A stretch of 64,000 bases of DNA from Utricularia gibba (GCA_002189035.1 CM007990.1:2728001-2792000); one strand, 5' to 3'. Shown: positions 40,381 to 51,737, counted from the stretch's first letter. Notes: generated from the letters alone by a model not told the origin. Program-made: numbers and translations.

Positions 40381-40808
40381 TGATCTATCGAATATCTACC
40401 ATAGTCAAGTTAGCTTATAAAACCAAAGATAGTCATTATGACTAATGTATTTAGATTGTGATTTATATTCAATAAAGAATTTATTTATAATTTTTTATTG
40501 TCCAAATTCAATATATTTATGTATTTCATGTTGGATGATTTATTTGAATCAATGATATTATTATTCCCATTTAATTTTTGTACTATCAATATTGATTTTA
40601 TTTCATAAATGAATAAAAATGACAATTTATTTTTAATAGAAAGGTAAATTTGAAATTTGATATAAAAAATTAGAATTAAAAATTAATACAAGAATTGAAA
40701 CATCATTTATAACTTTTTACAAAATAAATTCTACTTTCTACTTCTATTTTTAACATTTACTTCTTAAGAATAGAAGCTATTTTTTGAAAAGTAGGTTAGA
40801 GCATACCC

Positions 40809-41227
40809 TAAATATGTGTAAGATGCAGTTGTATTTGGAAGAAGAAGAGGCGAGTCACTTTCTTGTGTTGCGTTTGGGATGGGATACTGATCGAGAGTCG
40901 TGTGCAAGTTTACATTTGATGCGGATGAACGTCACCCTCAGCCTCAGCGTGGCATCAATTCAGTTCTTGAACACAACAGATGCGACAAGATAATACTTAA
41001 GCTCTAAATACCATCATTAAGCTGCTCTTGATACTACTACTTAATGCCCTTGTTCTTTTGCCTCTGCCACAGGGAGGGGGTGGGGGTGGGAGTGAGAGTG
41101 AGTGGGACATCACCCCAACTACCGGCTACCACTACCCTGTGCCTGTGTTGAGGCGAGGCTTCTTTGCATCTGTTTTCGAATGAAGGAGACAAGACAAGGG
41201 TAGCAGAAAAGCAGTAGTCGATTCGTG
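40809..41227 (+). other. Upstream region of the AAE1-like gene
   Basis: About 420 bp lie between the Harbinger end and the start codon. A G-rich stretch (GGAGGGGGTGGGGGTGGGAG, about 41073-41093) lies about 130 bp upstream of the ATG. The frame at 40784-40993 crosses the element boundary and is not a gene. Confidence 0.45.
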
Positions 41228-43025
41228 ATGGACAAGGGTAGCATCAAATGCCCAGCAAACTATGTTCCTCTCACGCCCATCAGCTTCCTGGAAAGATCGG
41301 CACTTGTTTACGGAAACCGAGTTTCTGTTGTTTATCGGGATTTCAAGTTTACTTGGAAACAGACCCGTGATAGGTGCGCAAGCCTCGCTTCCTCTATCCA
41401 GGGACTTGGGATTTCTCGCCGCGATGTCGTGAGTCTCTGTTGTTTTAGCTGCCTTGCTGAATCTATTTTTTCATGGGTTCTGTATTTTTGTGTAATTTTC
41501 GCATTCGGTTATCATTATCAATGGTGGAGAAATTCTGTCAAGGAATTTAGTTCGCCTTTTTGAACAGGTTGCAGCTTTGGCCCCAAACATTCCAGCGATG
41601 TTGGAGCTGCACTTTGCGGTTCCTATGGCGGGGGCAGTCCTGTGTACACTTAACACGCGCCATGATTCGGCGATGATCTCATCGTTGTTGCATCATTCGG
41701 AAGCTAAAATCATGTTCGTTGACTACCAGCTTCTTGATGTTGCAATGGGGGCAATCAAGATTTTGTCTAGTAAAGCTGCCAAGTTGCCTCTCTTAGTTTT
41801 GATACCTGAACATGGAGAGAGTAAGAATGGCAATCCAGCTCCACAAGGGATTTTAGAATACGAGCCCCTTTTGTCATCTGGAAGGGCCGATTTCTGTGTC
41901 GTGAGGCCGAACGATGAGTGTGAACCTATTTCCCTCAACTATACATCAGGTACAACGTCAAGGCCGAAGGGTGTTGTTTACAGTCACAGAGGTGCATACT
42001 TGAATTCTTTAGCGAGTATTCTTCTGAATGAGATGCAATCTCTTCCTGTTTTCCTGTGGACTGTTCCTATGTTCCATTGTAACGGTTGGTGTTTCACTTG
42101 GGCTTTGGCTGCCCAAGGAGGCACAAGTATATGCATGAGGAATGTAACTGCAAAGGAAATATTCAGAAACATAGTTGATCATGGTGTGACTCACATGGGC
42201 TGTGCTCCTACCGTTCTCAACATGATGGTGAATGCATCCAAATCGGAGCAACAGGTGCTTCCGAGAAGGGTTGCAGTAATGACCGGCGGAGCACCTCCTC
42301 CCCCTCAGGTTCTATACAAAATGGAGGAGATGGGATTCACCGTGATGCACTCTTATGGTTTAACAGAAACCTATGGTCCTGGTACTGTGTGCACTTGGAT
42401 GCCCGAGTGGAACTCCCTGCCCCTGGAAGAGCGAGCCAAACTCAAGGCTCGTCAGGGTGTTCAGCATATTGGAATGGAGGAAGTCGATGTCAAGGATCCA
42501 ACTACCATGAAGAGTGTCCCTCCTGATGGGAAGACCATGGGAGAGGTGATGTTCAGAGGAAACACCATAATGACAGGTTACCTGAAAGACGGTGAAGCCA
42601 CAGGGGAAGCCTTCAGTGGAGGGTGGTTTAGAAGTGGGGATTTGGGAGTGAAGCATCAGGATGGTTACATCGCACTCAAAGATCGCTCCAAGGATATAAT
42701 CATATCAGGAGGAGAGAACATAAGCACCATTGAAGTTGAGTCGGTGATATTCAGCCATCCCGCGGTTCTTGAGGCTGCTGTCGTTGGAAGACCAGATGAT
42801 CACTGGGGCGAGACACCTTGCGCCTTTGTGAAACTCAAGGATGGATGCAATGCGAGTGCAGGGGAGATTATCAGATTCTGTCGTGAGCATCTGCCGCGTT
42901 ACATGGCTCCCAAATCTGTAGTTTTCGATGATCTTCCCAAGACTTCCACGGGCAAGACACAGAAGTTCATCCTCAGGGAAAAGGCCAGGGCCATGGGGAG
43001 TCTATCGAAAACAAGCAAACTCTAG
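41228..43025 (+). CDS. AAE1: Acyl-activating enzyme 1-like, peroxisomal acyl/acetate-CoA ligase
   Basis: It adenylates a carboxylic acid with ATP and joins it to CoA. Two exons (41228-41428 and 41568-43025, GT-AG intron of 139 bp) give 552 residues, the length of plant clade VI acyl-activating enzymes. ANL-superfamily motifs are intact: the phosphate loop [13 protein letters not shown] (about residues 200-212 of the joined protein), [11 protein letters not shown], the adenine-binding [20 protein letters not shown], the hinge region [17 protein letters not shown], and [10 protein letters not shown] with the catalytic lysine near the C-terminus. The protein ends in SKL, a canonical peroxisomal PTS1. 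Sequence order and the start ([17 protein letters not shown]) match Arabidopsis AAE1. Close relatives include the peroxisomal acetate-CoA ligase AAE7 and benzoate-CoA ligase, so the true substrate (short-chain or aromatic acid) is not settled by sequence. Confidence 0.95.
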
Positions 43026-43949
43026 GCTGTGCGAGAGTCAGAACCGACCTTCCTGGATTTTAAAATGAACTTGTTATCATTGTGGGATTCATTTTTGCTG
43101 GTCTTGCGGACACTTGGATTTGAAGAGTAAAATAAATTCCTATGCAACTTAAACTCCAGTTGTTTCATTCTGGGAGATGGAAGAGCTGTATTTTGTCTAT
43201 CAATAACATACGCTGTTGTCATTGTGTTCAGTAACATATCATGATGAGGATGCTACGGGGACAAGGGACGCTATGAAAGTTAGATGTCCAAAATCTTTGG
43301 AAGATCAGTTGAAATGATTCAATACAACTTTGGTTTTCCATTTTCAGCATTCCTAGAACTTATAATGAATGATTTTTTAATTATGTAATTAATTATTGCA
43401 AGCATAAATCCAAAAAAGACTAAATCAAATTTCTGTTTCACCTGAGATTGTACTTAAAACTCAGCAGATAAATTAATTTAATTAAAAAATGAGTAATGGG
43501 ATAATATGATTCATTCTAAAGAAAAGATTCCATGTTAAATGATGTATGTCGATCATTCTTATGGGTATTAGGATATTTTTCGAGCTTTTAAGGTGAATCC
43601 AAAACATTAAATGGATTAGATGTCATTCGTGGAATGTTGTGGAAGATGAAGGTTCTTTACAACAAACAAAACAAAAAAAAAACCAAGGGATTGTTACACA
43701 TTAGAGAAGACGTTATTGAAAAAAAGGGGAACCAGTGCACATGGAAGTTGCAATAACTCCAAAGTATTCTGAAATTAAGTGATCTAATTATAATTATTTA
43801 TAATAAATAATTTATTACCTTTTCATTGCATATTCAGTTCCTTAAACAAAGTGAAGCTTTAATTAGAGATAAATGCAATCTACTTCAGTGTAGAATAATT
43901 ATTTGAATTACAGATAAATATAATATTGGTGTCAAGAACAATACATTGA
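43026..43949. other. 3' region of the AAE1-like gene and AT-rich spacer
   Basis: A probable 3' untranslated region (AAAATAAATTCC near 43128) is followed by AT-rich DNA. No gene seen. Confidence 0.45.
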
Positions 43950-44700
43950 AGAAAAAAGAGAGGAGAAATTTTTTGGAGGGGGAGAGTATCGAAAAAGGAG
44001 AGACCTTCACCAGCAAAGAACGTAGAGAAGTGTCAACAATGAACTACAAGAGAGAAAAATAGGATTTTTCCAAAAAAGACCTCAAACTTGAAGAATACCA
44101 CCAAAAATTCAATTTAACATTAATGTTCTGAATTGTGAACAATAGTAGATATGAATCAAAACTATTTTTAATTTGTTTTTAATTTTGCTGGATATTTAAT
44201 TCCCATTACCATTTATTTTACAATGTTCATGATAATTTCATCAATTTATTGTAATGTGATCATGCTTTTCATATCATACACGAGTAGTTAAATTTAGGGA
44301 TGCCTTAAGGTGTGAGAAGGTGATGCGATTAGGATTTATGACATAATCTATCATTGTATAACATAGCTTTCATTTTTAGCATTTATCAGGTAGACCTAAA
44401 TGGGAAGGAGGACGAATAGCCGTGCAACTCAGAAGCTTGATTTAGAAGTAAACGAATGAATCAAATCGGGTATAGTAGGTGTTAGTCTTGAATTGAACCA
44501 GTAGAATTAGGTAAATCTAGTTCTACATATTTTACATGTGGATAAACCCTAAGTGCAAAATTTATGATGATATTGGAGATTGATTTAGCCAAAAATATAA
44601 GAAACAATTTGATAAACTTAGGTTGTTTATAACATGCACATGGACAAATTGTAGATTAAATTAGAAACTTGAGCACCATATCACCTGAACCACCTTAAAG
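43950..44700 (+). repeat. LTR family B, copy 3 (incomplete)
   Basis: A purine-rich block at 43950-44060, then ACGAGTAGTTAAATTTAGGG with a 'gatgccttaaggtg' phrase, and then GGTAGACCTAAATGGGAAGG, match the order of copy 1 (700-1812). The right end is replaced at about 44700 by repeat D. Confidence 0.6.
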
Positions 44701-44724
44701 CATCTTTTAAACCCTCAACATGTA

Positions 44725-45181
44725 CCTTCTCATACGTGCTAGATAAGTCATGGTTAGACTCTTAGTAGTGATGAGCAAAAATGCAAGGTAACATTGTTGA
44801 CATCAAGTATAAGTTTACTTGCAACAGTATCATATTTAAGATCTTGCTATTGATACTTTGTTAGTTTCTCATAGTAATATCTTGATGAAGTGTTATCTAA
44901 TGAATCAATTCTCTAATCGACACCTACATATTGGTTATAGTAATCTCATTACATCAATTGTGCGAACCATTACCTAAAAAATTTAAAAAAGTCAATATAT
45001 GCTAGTTTATTTATAGTTGTGATATCCTTATTTAACAAATACTTTAGTTAGAAAATTTTTAACATAAAAATGAATGATTGAAGAATCTTACATTATGATC
45101 TCATCATAATTTTTATAGTATATAGATCAAGTATATGAGATTATCATTCATATAAATTCGATCACTATTTAAATAAAGTAT
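44725..45181 (-). repeat. Dispersed repeat D, copy 2
   Basis: It aligns with 24320-24780 in the same orientation: TGGTTAGACTCTTAGTAGTG, AAGTTTACTTGCA, GATCTTGCTATTGATACTTT and CACCTACATATTGGTTATAG. It is cut at 45181 by the solo LTR that follows. Strand is assigned to agree with copy 1 and is arbitrary. Confidence 0.65.
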
Positions 45182-46383
45182 TGATAACACATAGTTTTGA
45201 GTGTTTCAGGATAAGAAAATGATTAGTATTCTACTACAAAACTTGGATTTTATTGTGTGTTTTTGTGTTTTTGTGATTAGTAGCATTGTTGCGTATTTTA
45301 TTTCTTATTCGAACTAAATCGAGATTTAATCCCAATCTTTGTTCTAACCACTTCCTTTGAGTAATGCAGCACATTTTAATAGCCCAAATCCTAAAGAGTC
45401 AAAAGAGAATAGTGAAGGTTGTAGAAGATGTAGATAGAAGCTGAATGAAAGTATACCAAAATCCAAGGAGATAAAAAAAAGTGGATTTTGGATATAATGA
45501 AAAGTGAGAAAATATCTCCCACACTTTGAACACCATGCCATGGACTTTTGGAGGGAGGGGGGGGGGGGGGGGAGAGGAGAGGGAGAGAATTGGAGAAAAA
45601 ATCACAAGAATTATGAAGAACAAAGAAGACTAAATTAGGATTCAAGCTTTCCTCTGAATTTTTCTTTGTTTATTAAGAACATTATTCCTAGTCGGGAGTA
45701 GTTTTAGTTTTCCTTGTGAACTCTTTACAATTTTTGTTTTTGCTTATGTTTATTTCTTTGTTGCACTGTGACATGAACATTTTTTTGGTTGTTATGTTAT
45801 AAACGTATTTCATTTTACTTAAGCATGAATGGCTAAACACACGTAATGCTTTGACGTTGAAGGGAGTGTGCATGATTATTGCTTAATATATTATATTAGC
45901 TCGATAATCTCACTAATTTCAATCAAGATAGATGCAGGAGGGAGAAGTAGTGATATTCATCATAAACATGCTTAATTAGAGGTAGAACAAATATTAGGGA
46001 AAAAAAGATTTAGGTAGACTTGAATGTTTCATTTGTTAGGAGAATTGTTGGGTTGGGTGGGTTAAATATAGCAATGATCATGCCACTCCTGGAAGATTCA
46101 AGGTATTACATTACCTTATTGTAGTTAGTAGTCGAATTTGCGTGTTACTTCTTTATTGCCTTTTATCGAAGACTTGCATTAGTCTTAGTTTAGACTAAAT
46201 TTCTCATCCGTGACAAAAATAGTATGCATCAACCTTCACACAACAAAAATATAGTTCATTGTGTTCGACCTTGATCCAAAATGCTTATATATTTCATATG
46301 ATTGGATATAAATTAGGTTTACAAATTTTATTTGATAGGAAAATTTATAGTTATAACGATATTGCATAATTTTTCATTTATCA
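45182..46383 (+). mobile_element. Solo LTR, family B, copy 4
   Basis: It starts TGATAACACATAGTTTTGAG and ends TTTTTCATTTATCA (46383), with TG...CA ends over 1202 bp. The flanks AGTAT (45177-45181) and AATAT (46384-46388) form a 5-bp target duplication with one mismatch. It lies inside repeat D. A run of 16 G residues (45557-45572) sits in its purine-rich part. The minus-strand frames at 45344-45645 come from this composition and are not genes. Confidence 0.8.
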
Positions 46384-46885
46384 AATATTACAAGATAAGA
46401 TTTACCAATAAAATGATTGTCTATAAAACACATACATTATTAGAGAAAGTGGAAGAAAAAACATGACAATAGAAAGAGATTTGAATTTTCAGTAGAGTTG
46501 CTCATCATATAATCCCATATTATGTTCTTTTCAATCCACTCAAATTCATTATATTTTTTTTTTAAGAAATGGGTTTGTGAGTCGAGTATAAGAGGTGGAT
46601 ATTGTTCCTTTCATGAACGGGTTTAAGATTATAAAATCCATACCTGCCCTTTATCTACTAAAAATCCAATCTTCACGGATTGGGTACGGGCGGGTATCCA
46701 ACTGGTTGGATTTTTCACCTATTCCTACTTGAGGCAACCACTTTATTCGCCATGGAATAGAAGGAGGAGCTTGTTAAGAATTCCACACTCAAATGGTAGA
46801 ATTTCATTTTCTAGAGATATTAGAAATGCCTCATTTGATTCATAATTCACAAAAATCAGTATTTCTTAAATCAAAACTGAGCCCT
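46384..46885. other. AT-rich spacer before the 7.1-kb Harbinger element
   Basis: No gene seen. A short GC-richer phrase at 46680-46705 (TTGGGTACGGGCGGGTATCC) recalls the ends of some hAT-type elements, but no partner end was found. Confidence 0.4.
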
Positions 46886-46912
46886 TTAGGCCTCGTTTGT
46901 TAGGTGGGTTTA
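46886..46912 (+). repeat. Left terminal inverted repeat of the Harbinger element
   Basis: It starts TTAGGCCTCGTTTGTTAGGT and is an exact reverse complement of 54002-54028 over 27 bases, including the TTA/TAA triplets. Confidence 0.95.
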
Positions 46913-47020
46913 GTCCTCTAAACCCTTGGGTAAAAAGTGTTGTATGCGTTTGTTGGGGTGGTTTAGTAAAACATAAGGGTTTGTATTATCCCGAATTAAA
47001 CCTGCAGCTGCTGGTTTCAC

Positions 47021-47090
47021 AAAACCCACGTGTGAGGTGGGTTTCGCAAAACCCACGTGTGAGGTGGGTTTCGCAAAACCCACCTCACAC
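47021..47090 (+). repeat. 27-bp subterminal tandem repeat
   Basis: Units beginning AAAACCCACGTGTGAGGTGG start at 47021 and 47048, with a partial third at 47075. Each contains a small palindrome (AACCCAC...GTGGGTT). Subterminal repeats of this kind are common transposase-binding sites; that role is inferred. Confidence 0.85.
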
Positions 47091-47357
47091 AAATACAACT
47101 TGGTCGATAATACCCTTCTACTCCATAAGCAAATTCGCAACAGTAAATCTATGTATTTGTTCATCTTCTTCAACACAAATCTGTTGGGTTTTTGCAGGTA
47201 CATGGTGAGTGAATTCGAATTCTGATATTTCGACGAAAACCCATACTTCAATTTAAGCCAATAGTACTTATTTTTTGTTTCGCATATGATGGAGTCGGTT
47301 TTTTTTTTTTTTCCGAAAATTGCAGTAGGTTGTGCGTTGCTTATTGAGGCTGTTGCA

Positions 47358-48714
47358 ATGGTTTCCAAGAAGATTATTTTGGCTGCCCTTGCTGCGGCAC
47401 ATTGCGTTGGTCAGCATCTATGTATTATGCGAGTTATGATTGTTATAATGTTGCATTTCTGTTGTACACCAACCGATAGGAGAATTCGGTTCTCATACCG
47501 AGAAAAGATACCACGACAAATAGAGCATTTGACTGCCTTGTTATCTGATTCAAGGAGTGCTTGTCTTGAAAACTTACGATTAAGTGCAGATGTTTTCAAC
47601 AAGTTATGTTATGTTCTTCGAAGTAATGGTAGACTAACCACTTCAAGGTATGTCGATATTCCAGAGCAAGTTGCATTGTTTTTGGGTATTTTGGGTCATC
47701 ACAGGAAAACAAGGCAACAGAAATTTGAATTCATGCGAAGCAGCTGGACAGTGTCCAAATATTTCAATGTGGTATTGTCGGCGGTGCTGTCATTGCACCA
47801 AAATTTACTTAAGACACCTATGCCAATTGATGTTTCTGATCCCAATTCTAGCTTCAGATTTTTTGAGGTATGCAAGAAGATTTTTCTTCGTAGTTGTGGA
47901 TGTGCAACGTGTATTCTGCATGCTGTAACTTTCTGCTCTATTTTTCAAAATTGCTTGGGTGCATTGGATGGTTCATATTTTCAGGTGAAAGTCAAGAATC
48001 AAGATAAACCAAAGTGGAGGAATCGTAAAGGAATCGTGTCCACTAATGTGCTAGGAGTGTGTGATGATAAGCTCATGTTCATCTATTTGTTGTCCGGTTG
48101 GGAGGGATCCGCTGTTGATAGCAGGGTGCTGCGAGATGCAGTTTGTCGACAAAGAGCATTCACTGTACGCAAAGGTAGGTGCTTACAATGTGTAGAAGTC
48201 CATAGTTATGATTACCTTTCATGTATTCCATTTTTTTGTAGGGCATTATTACTTGTGTGATAATGGCTACACAAACGCAGAGGGATTTCTAGCACCCTAC
48301 AGGGGTGTTCGGTACCATCTGAAAGAGTGGGGTGCCGGGTCCATTGCTCCACAGAATGCGAAGGAATATTTCAACATGCGGCATGCTTCTACAAGGAATG
48401 TTATTGAGAGGGTATGGGGTCTAATGAAGATGAGGTGGAGTATTTTACGAAGTTATAGTTTTTATCCTATTAAAACACAAACTCGTATCATACTTGCATG
48501 TGCCCTGCTTCACAATTTTATTCGGCGAGAAATGCCAACTGATCCATGGGAAGAGGTCATTCCGGAAGAGTACCGCAATTCGGATTCACAGGAATATGAG
48601 GATGATGAACATATTTCCTCCATAGGAAACTCAGAGGAGTGGACACAGTGGCGGGATTCAATGGCTGAGATAATGTTTGCGCAATGGAGAGAGACCACAC
48701 GAAGAAGGGTATAA
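47358..48714 (+). CDS. PIF/Harbinger DDE transposase, nearly intact
   Basis: It cuts and pastes the surrounding element. The frame is open from 47286; I take Met 47358 (MVSKKIILAAL) as start, which is uncertain. The exons are 47358-48174 and 48242-48714, joined by a clean GT-AG intron. The N-terminal region holds LRLSADVFNKLCYVLRSNG and VDIPEQVALFLGILGHHRKT. The DDE nuclease signature is complete: NCLGALDGSYF (first Asp), SAVDSRVLRDA (second Asp), and RNVIERVWGLMKMRW (Glu). GHYYLCDNGYTNAEGFLAPY and the acidic tail are also family-typical. At 47868-47948 lies an 81-nt stretch that looks like a former intron whose acceptor reads AA instead of AG. Because 81 is a multiple of three and has no stop, translation stays open with 27 extra residues just before the first Asp. 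Confidence 0.85.
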
Positions 48715-48918
48715 GATGTACTAATGAATCTTGATATTTTATTGGTTTGGCTTAAAGACATTTTATTTCATTTTCCAATAGTTGATAAGCATTGTGTTGT
48801 GTTGTATTCATATTGTGCAAACACATCAGTTATTCCAGACATGATTTGCTTCTTACATTGGGTTATTTCCCACGGTGAACTGCCTTACATTGCAATGGAA
48901 TTCCAGTGTACCAGGCAC

Positions 48919-49306
48919 CGCAAAATTTTTGTCTCGGTGTCTACAAGACACCCGTTTTAGGCACTGCAAAACGCCGCTCTCAGTGTCTGAGAAACATGCG
49001 TCCCAGGCACTGCAGAATGCCGCTCTCGGTGTCTGGAAGACACGTTATTTTAATATTTTCATTAGCGTTCGATTCTTAGGTATACTTTGGATCGAGCGTT
49101 GATATAAATTTAAAATAACCAAATATCCACTCGATTCGAATGATACCTAAGGATCGAACGCTAATAAAAATATTAAAATATCGTATCTGCCACACACCGA
49201 GAGCCGCATTCTGCAGTGCCTGGGACGCATGTCTCTCAGACACTGAGAGCAGCGTTTTGCAGTGCCTACAAGGGGTGTCTTGTAGACACTGAGACAAAAC
49301 TTTTGC
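48919..49306. repeat. Long hairpin (about 175-bp inverted repeat arms)
   Basis: The left arm, about 48919-49094, is an inverted copy of about 49131-49306, centred near 49112. Each arm contains GGCACTGCAAAACGC, CTCTCAGTGTCTGAGA, a CATGCGTCCCAGGCACTGCA phrase, and ATTAGCGTTCGATYCTTAGG. Frames on both strands are open through it because of the symmetry; they are not genes. A partial further copy of the arm is at 49531-49620. Confidence 0.9.
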
Positions 49307-49828
49307 GATGGCTGATACACCGAGACCAAAATTTAAGATTATAAATTACAGAATGTTTCCTTTATGGGTTTAAATTAGTTCGAGATTACATAAGATTTTT
49401 TTAATATTATACATATGAATTTATTTAAAATCACCTACTTTTTTACGTTAAATAAGTTTGATTTTAATTTTATTAACTATTTTAATATCTAATTAATTGA
49501 TATATATCATATTTATTTAAATTCAAGTAAAAGGCCGCTCTCAGGGTCTGGGAGACATGCGCTCCAGGCAATGCAGAATGCCGCTCTCGGTGCCTGGAAG
49601 ACACGCTGTAGACACCGTAACCTTTGAAATAGGTGCCTGGAGCAATCACGGTCCGGAATGAATATTAGGCCTCGCGTATTTGGGCCTCATAACAAACCCT
49701 CCGGCCCAGTCCTCACCCTCCTTCACCACGCACCTAATCGCCGCACACTGCAAAGCACGGCACACCGTCCCCACCTTAACCGCATGGTCCCTCCCCCATT
49801 TGCTTTCCTCTGATCTGTCTATCTCAAG

Positions 49829-50340
49829 AAATGCTTACTTCCAAGAAACTCCAACTTCAGTTCGCCATCCCAGAGACGTACAATCTATGGGACAAGGCAA
49901 GCGATGAGACAATTGACGGTGTGGTTCCACCCAGGGTGGGAGTAACCGGGTTTTCGGTGTCCACCGAACACTTTCGGTGTGGACTTCGCTTGCCACCACC
50001 ACCATTCATATGTGAGTTGTTGGCATGTTTGGAGGTCCCATTGTCCCACCTGACACCCCGCTCAATCGCTCATGTGTTGGCGTTTTTGAGTGTGTGCATG
50101 GAGGAACAAATTACTCCGGCCCTACCAGTTTTTTTTTTACGTAAGTGTGTGCATTCGAAACTGGAAAACTAATCATTTCTCGCTGAAGGGTAAGCCAGGT
50201 ATTGCACTTGTGAATTCTATTCGGAGTGGATATGATGCATGGTGGACAAGCTTAATTTGGGTGTGTCCACTGGAAGACCTCCGAATTCCAACTACTCTCA
50301 GCTCCTTCAAGAAAATTGGAAAGGCAAAGGGTAATGTGTG
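49829..50340 (+). pseudogene. Fragment resembling the gypsy-type 'Transposase_28' plant domain
   Basis: From ATG 49831 the frame reads MLTSKKLQLQFAIPETYNLW and later STEHFRCGLRLPPPPFICEL followed by LACLEVPLSHLTPRSIAHVL. The pattern 'F..GLRLPL..F..E.L...N..L.QL.PN....I..F' belongs to the plant putative gypsy-type transposon domain. The frame shifts near 50130 (run of T). The continuation (VCIRNWKTNHFSLKGKPG...) lies in another frame and ends at 50341. A broken, non-functional piece. Confidence 0.5.
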
Positions 50341-50351
50341 ATGTAGTATGG

Positions 50352-51213
50352 TTGCATGGCTCCTTGTGTTGGACGTCAACGGAGTGCTAGCAGACATTGT
50401 CTTCAAAGCCAAGTACCAAAGGTTGCATTGGAAACCAGATGCGGTGATATATGGGAGAAATAGTAAGACACCGTAACATTGTCTCATGGCTGTGTCATGT
50501 TCAACCAATCCATTTTTTCTTGGTTTGGCAGTCTTCCTCAAGCCCTTTGCTCGTGAGTTCATCGAATGGTGTCTTGCAAACTTTGATGTCGGTATATGGT
50601 CTTCGAGGGCGCGTAAGTCCCACTCCATGAAATCTGTAGAGCATGTGCTGCTATCTAATGCTCTAACATCTGTCTATGTTCTATAGTGCACAACTACATG
50701 AGATCACCAAGTGGGTGCTTGGGCCAGATGCACACACCTCGCTGGCTTTCATATGAGATGCATCGAAGACCACTTAAATGCATGTACGTGTGCATGATAA
50801 TAGGTCAAAAGCTGTTGTCTTGAAGGAGTTGTCGTGGATTTGGGGGAAGATGAAGGCTTCTTGGGTCGGTATGATGCAACCAACACCTTACTTATTGACG
50901 ACTCCCCGTTCAAGTCCATCAGAAACCCAGTTAAGTCTATCTGCGATCATATAGTCTGGTATGCATGTTTCTTACTGACATTTAGGCCATCCTGCTTATT
51001 GTGCCACAGCATGACAACGCTGTTTTCCCAACGCCATACCAGTACATGGATGTAAGAAATGCTGCATTAGCTGAGTGTGGAGAAATACGCATCTTCCTTC
51101 AAGGTCTACTAGAATCAAATGATGTACTGAGTTTCATAAAGCATGCACGAATTGGACAGCCTCCGTTAGATGCTAATCACCCCATGTGGGATTATTACAA
51201 AGTTCTTGCTTGA
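50352..51213 (+). pseudogene. HAD-superfamily FCP1/NIF-like phosphatase gene fragment, probably captured by the Harbinger element
   Basis: Exon-like pieces with plausible splice sites encode the HAD motifs in order. 50352-50462: WLLVLDVNGVLADIVFKAKY (motif I, with Asn where most HAD phosphatases have the second Asp). 50532-50612: FLKPFAREFIEWCLANFDVG then IWSSRAR (motif II region). About 50805-50930: KAVVLKELSWIWGK (motif III Lys), then after a one-base frame break RYDATNTLLIDDSPFKSIRN (motif IV DD). About 51011-51213: HDNAVFPTPYQYMDVRNAAL and a C-terminal tail ending in TGA. The family (FCP1 homology domain phosphatases) dephosphorylates proteins. It lies between the element's inverted repeats, with introns retained, so capture at the DNA level is likely. 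The frame break suggests it is inactive. Confidence 0.65.
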
Positions 51214-51379
51214 ACATTCATGGCATGTAACAGTGGTTTGAATTTCGGAACATTATGATGTTACTCACTCTACTTTAATCATGGTTTTTCAATATACACT
51301 TCATAAATTACAAAAAACTAAACATAAATTCTCAAATATTCTTATATGCATATTCATTTAAAATAATACCTTAATTTAA

Positions 51380-51730
51380 TATTTTTATTACCATTCGATC
51401 CTTAGGTATGATTCAGATCGAACCTTTTTTTTATTTTAATATTGATATTATCATTTGATCCTTAGGTATACTTTGAATCGAGTGGATATTTATTTATTTT
51501 AAATCTTAATTAACGCTCGACCCTTAGGAGCAATTTGGATCGGGTATACCAAACAAGGGAACACGGGCGTGGTTTATTCATAAACCACGCCCGTGTACAT
51601 ACCCAGCAGCACCACAAGGTCACACGGGCGTGGTTTAGGGTTTACACGCCCGTATACCCTTGTTAGGTATACACGATCCAAATAAATATCCACTCGACTC
51701 GAATCACACCTAAAGATCGAACGCGACACA
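51380..51730. repeat. Nested inverted and direct repeats around a GC-rich hairpin
   Basis: The motif TTCGATCCTTAGGTAT...GAATCGAGTGGATATT occurs three times in direct order (51390-51545) and again inverted at 51685-51725. Between them GATCGGGTATACCAAACAAG is matched by the inverted CTTGTTAGGTATACACGATC. At the centre is the perfect hairpin listed separately, plus a third related arm at 51622-51660. Confidence 0.8.
51561..51596. repeat. Perfect 16-bp stem hairpin
   Basis: ACACGGGCGTGGTTTA (51561-51576), loop TTCA, then the exact reverse complement (51581-51596). A diverged partner pair lies just downstream. Confidence 0.95.
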
Positions 51731-51737
51731 CATGCAC

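Larger units (their letters stand above)
37748..40808 (+). mobile_element. PIF/Harbinger transposon, decayed
   Basis: Imperfect terminal inverted repeats are visible: GTACATGTTCTAAACTATTT at the left, and at the right the reverse complement of GGGTATGCTCTAACCTACTT (ending about 40808). The flanking triplets are TTA (left) and TAA (right), the kind of target that PIF elements use, although they are not identical. Inside, both usual PIF genes are present as relics on the + strand: a Myb/SANT-like gene (38195-38735) and the DDE transposase (39215-40380). The exact ends are approximate by a few bases. Confidence 0.75.

Noticed and set aside
40784-40993. Possible small gene upstream of AAE1
   Set aside because: The frame crosses the end of a transposon and has no domain or conserved context.
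45344-45645. Pro/Phe-rich minus-strand frames
   Set aside because: They follow from the purine-rich, poly-G part of an LTR.
48875-49329. Overlapping frames on both strands with nearly the same protein sequence
   Set aside because: The mirror similarity comes from the long inverted repeat, not from genes.
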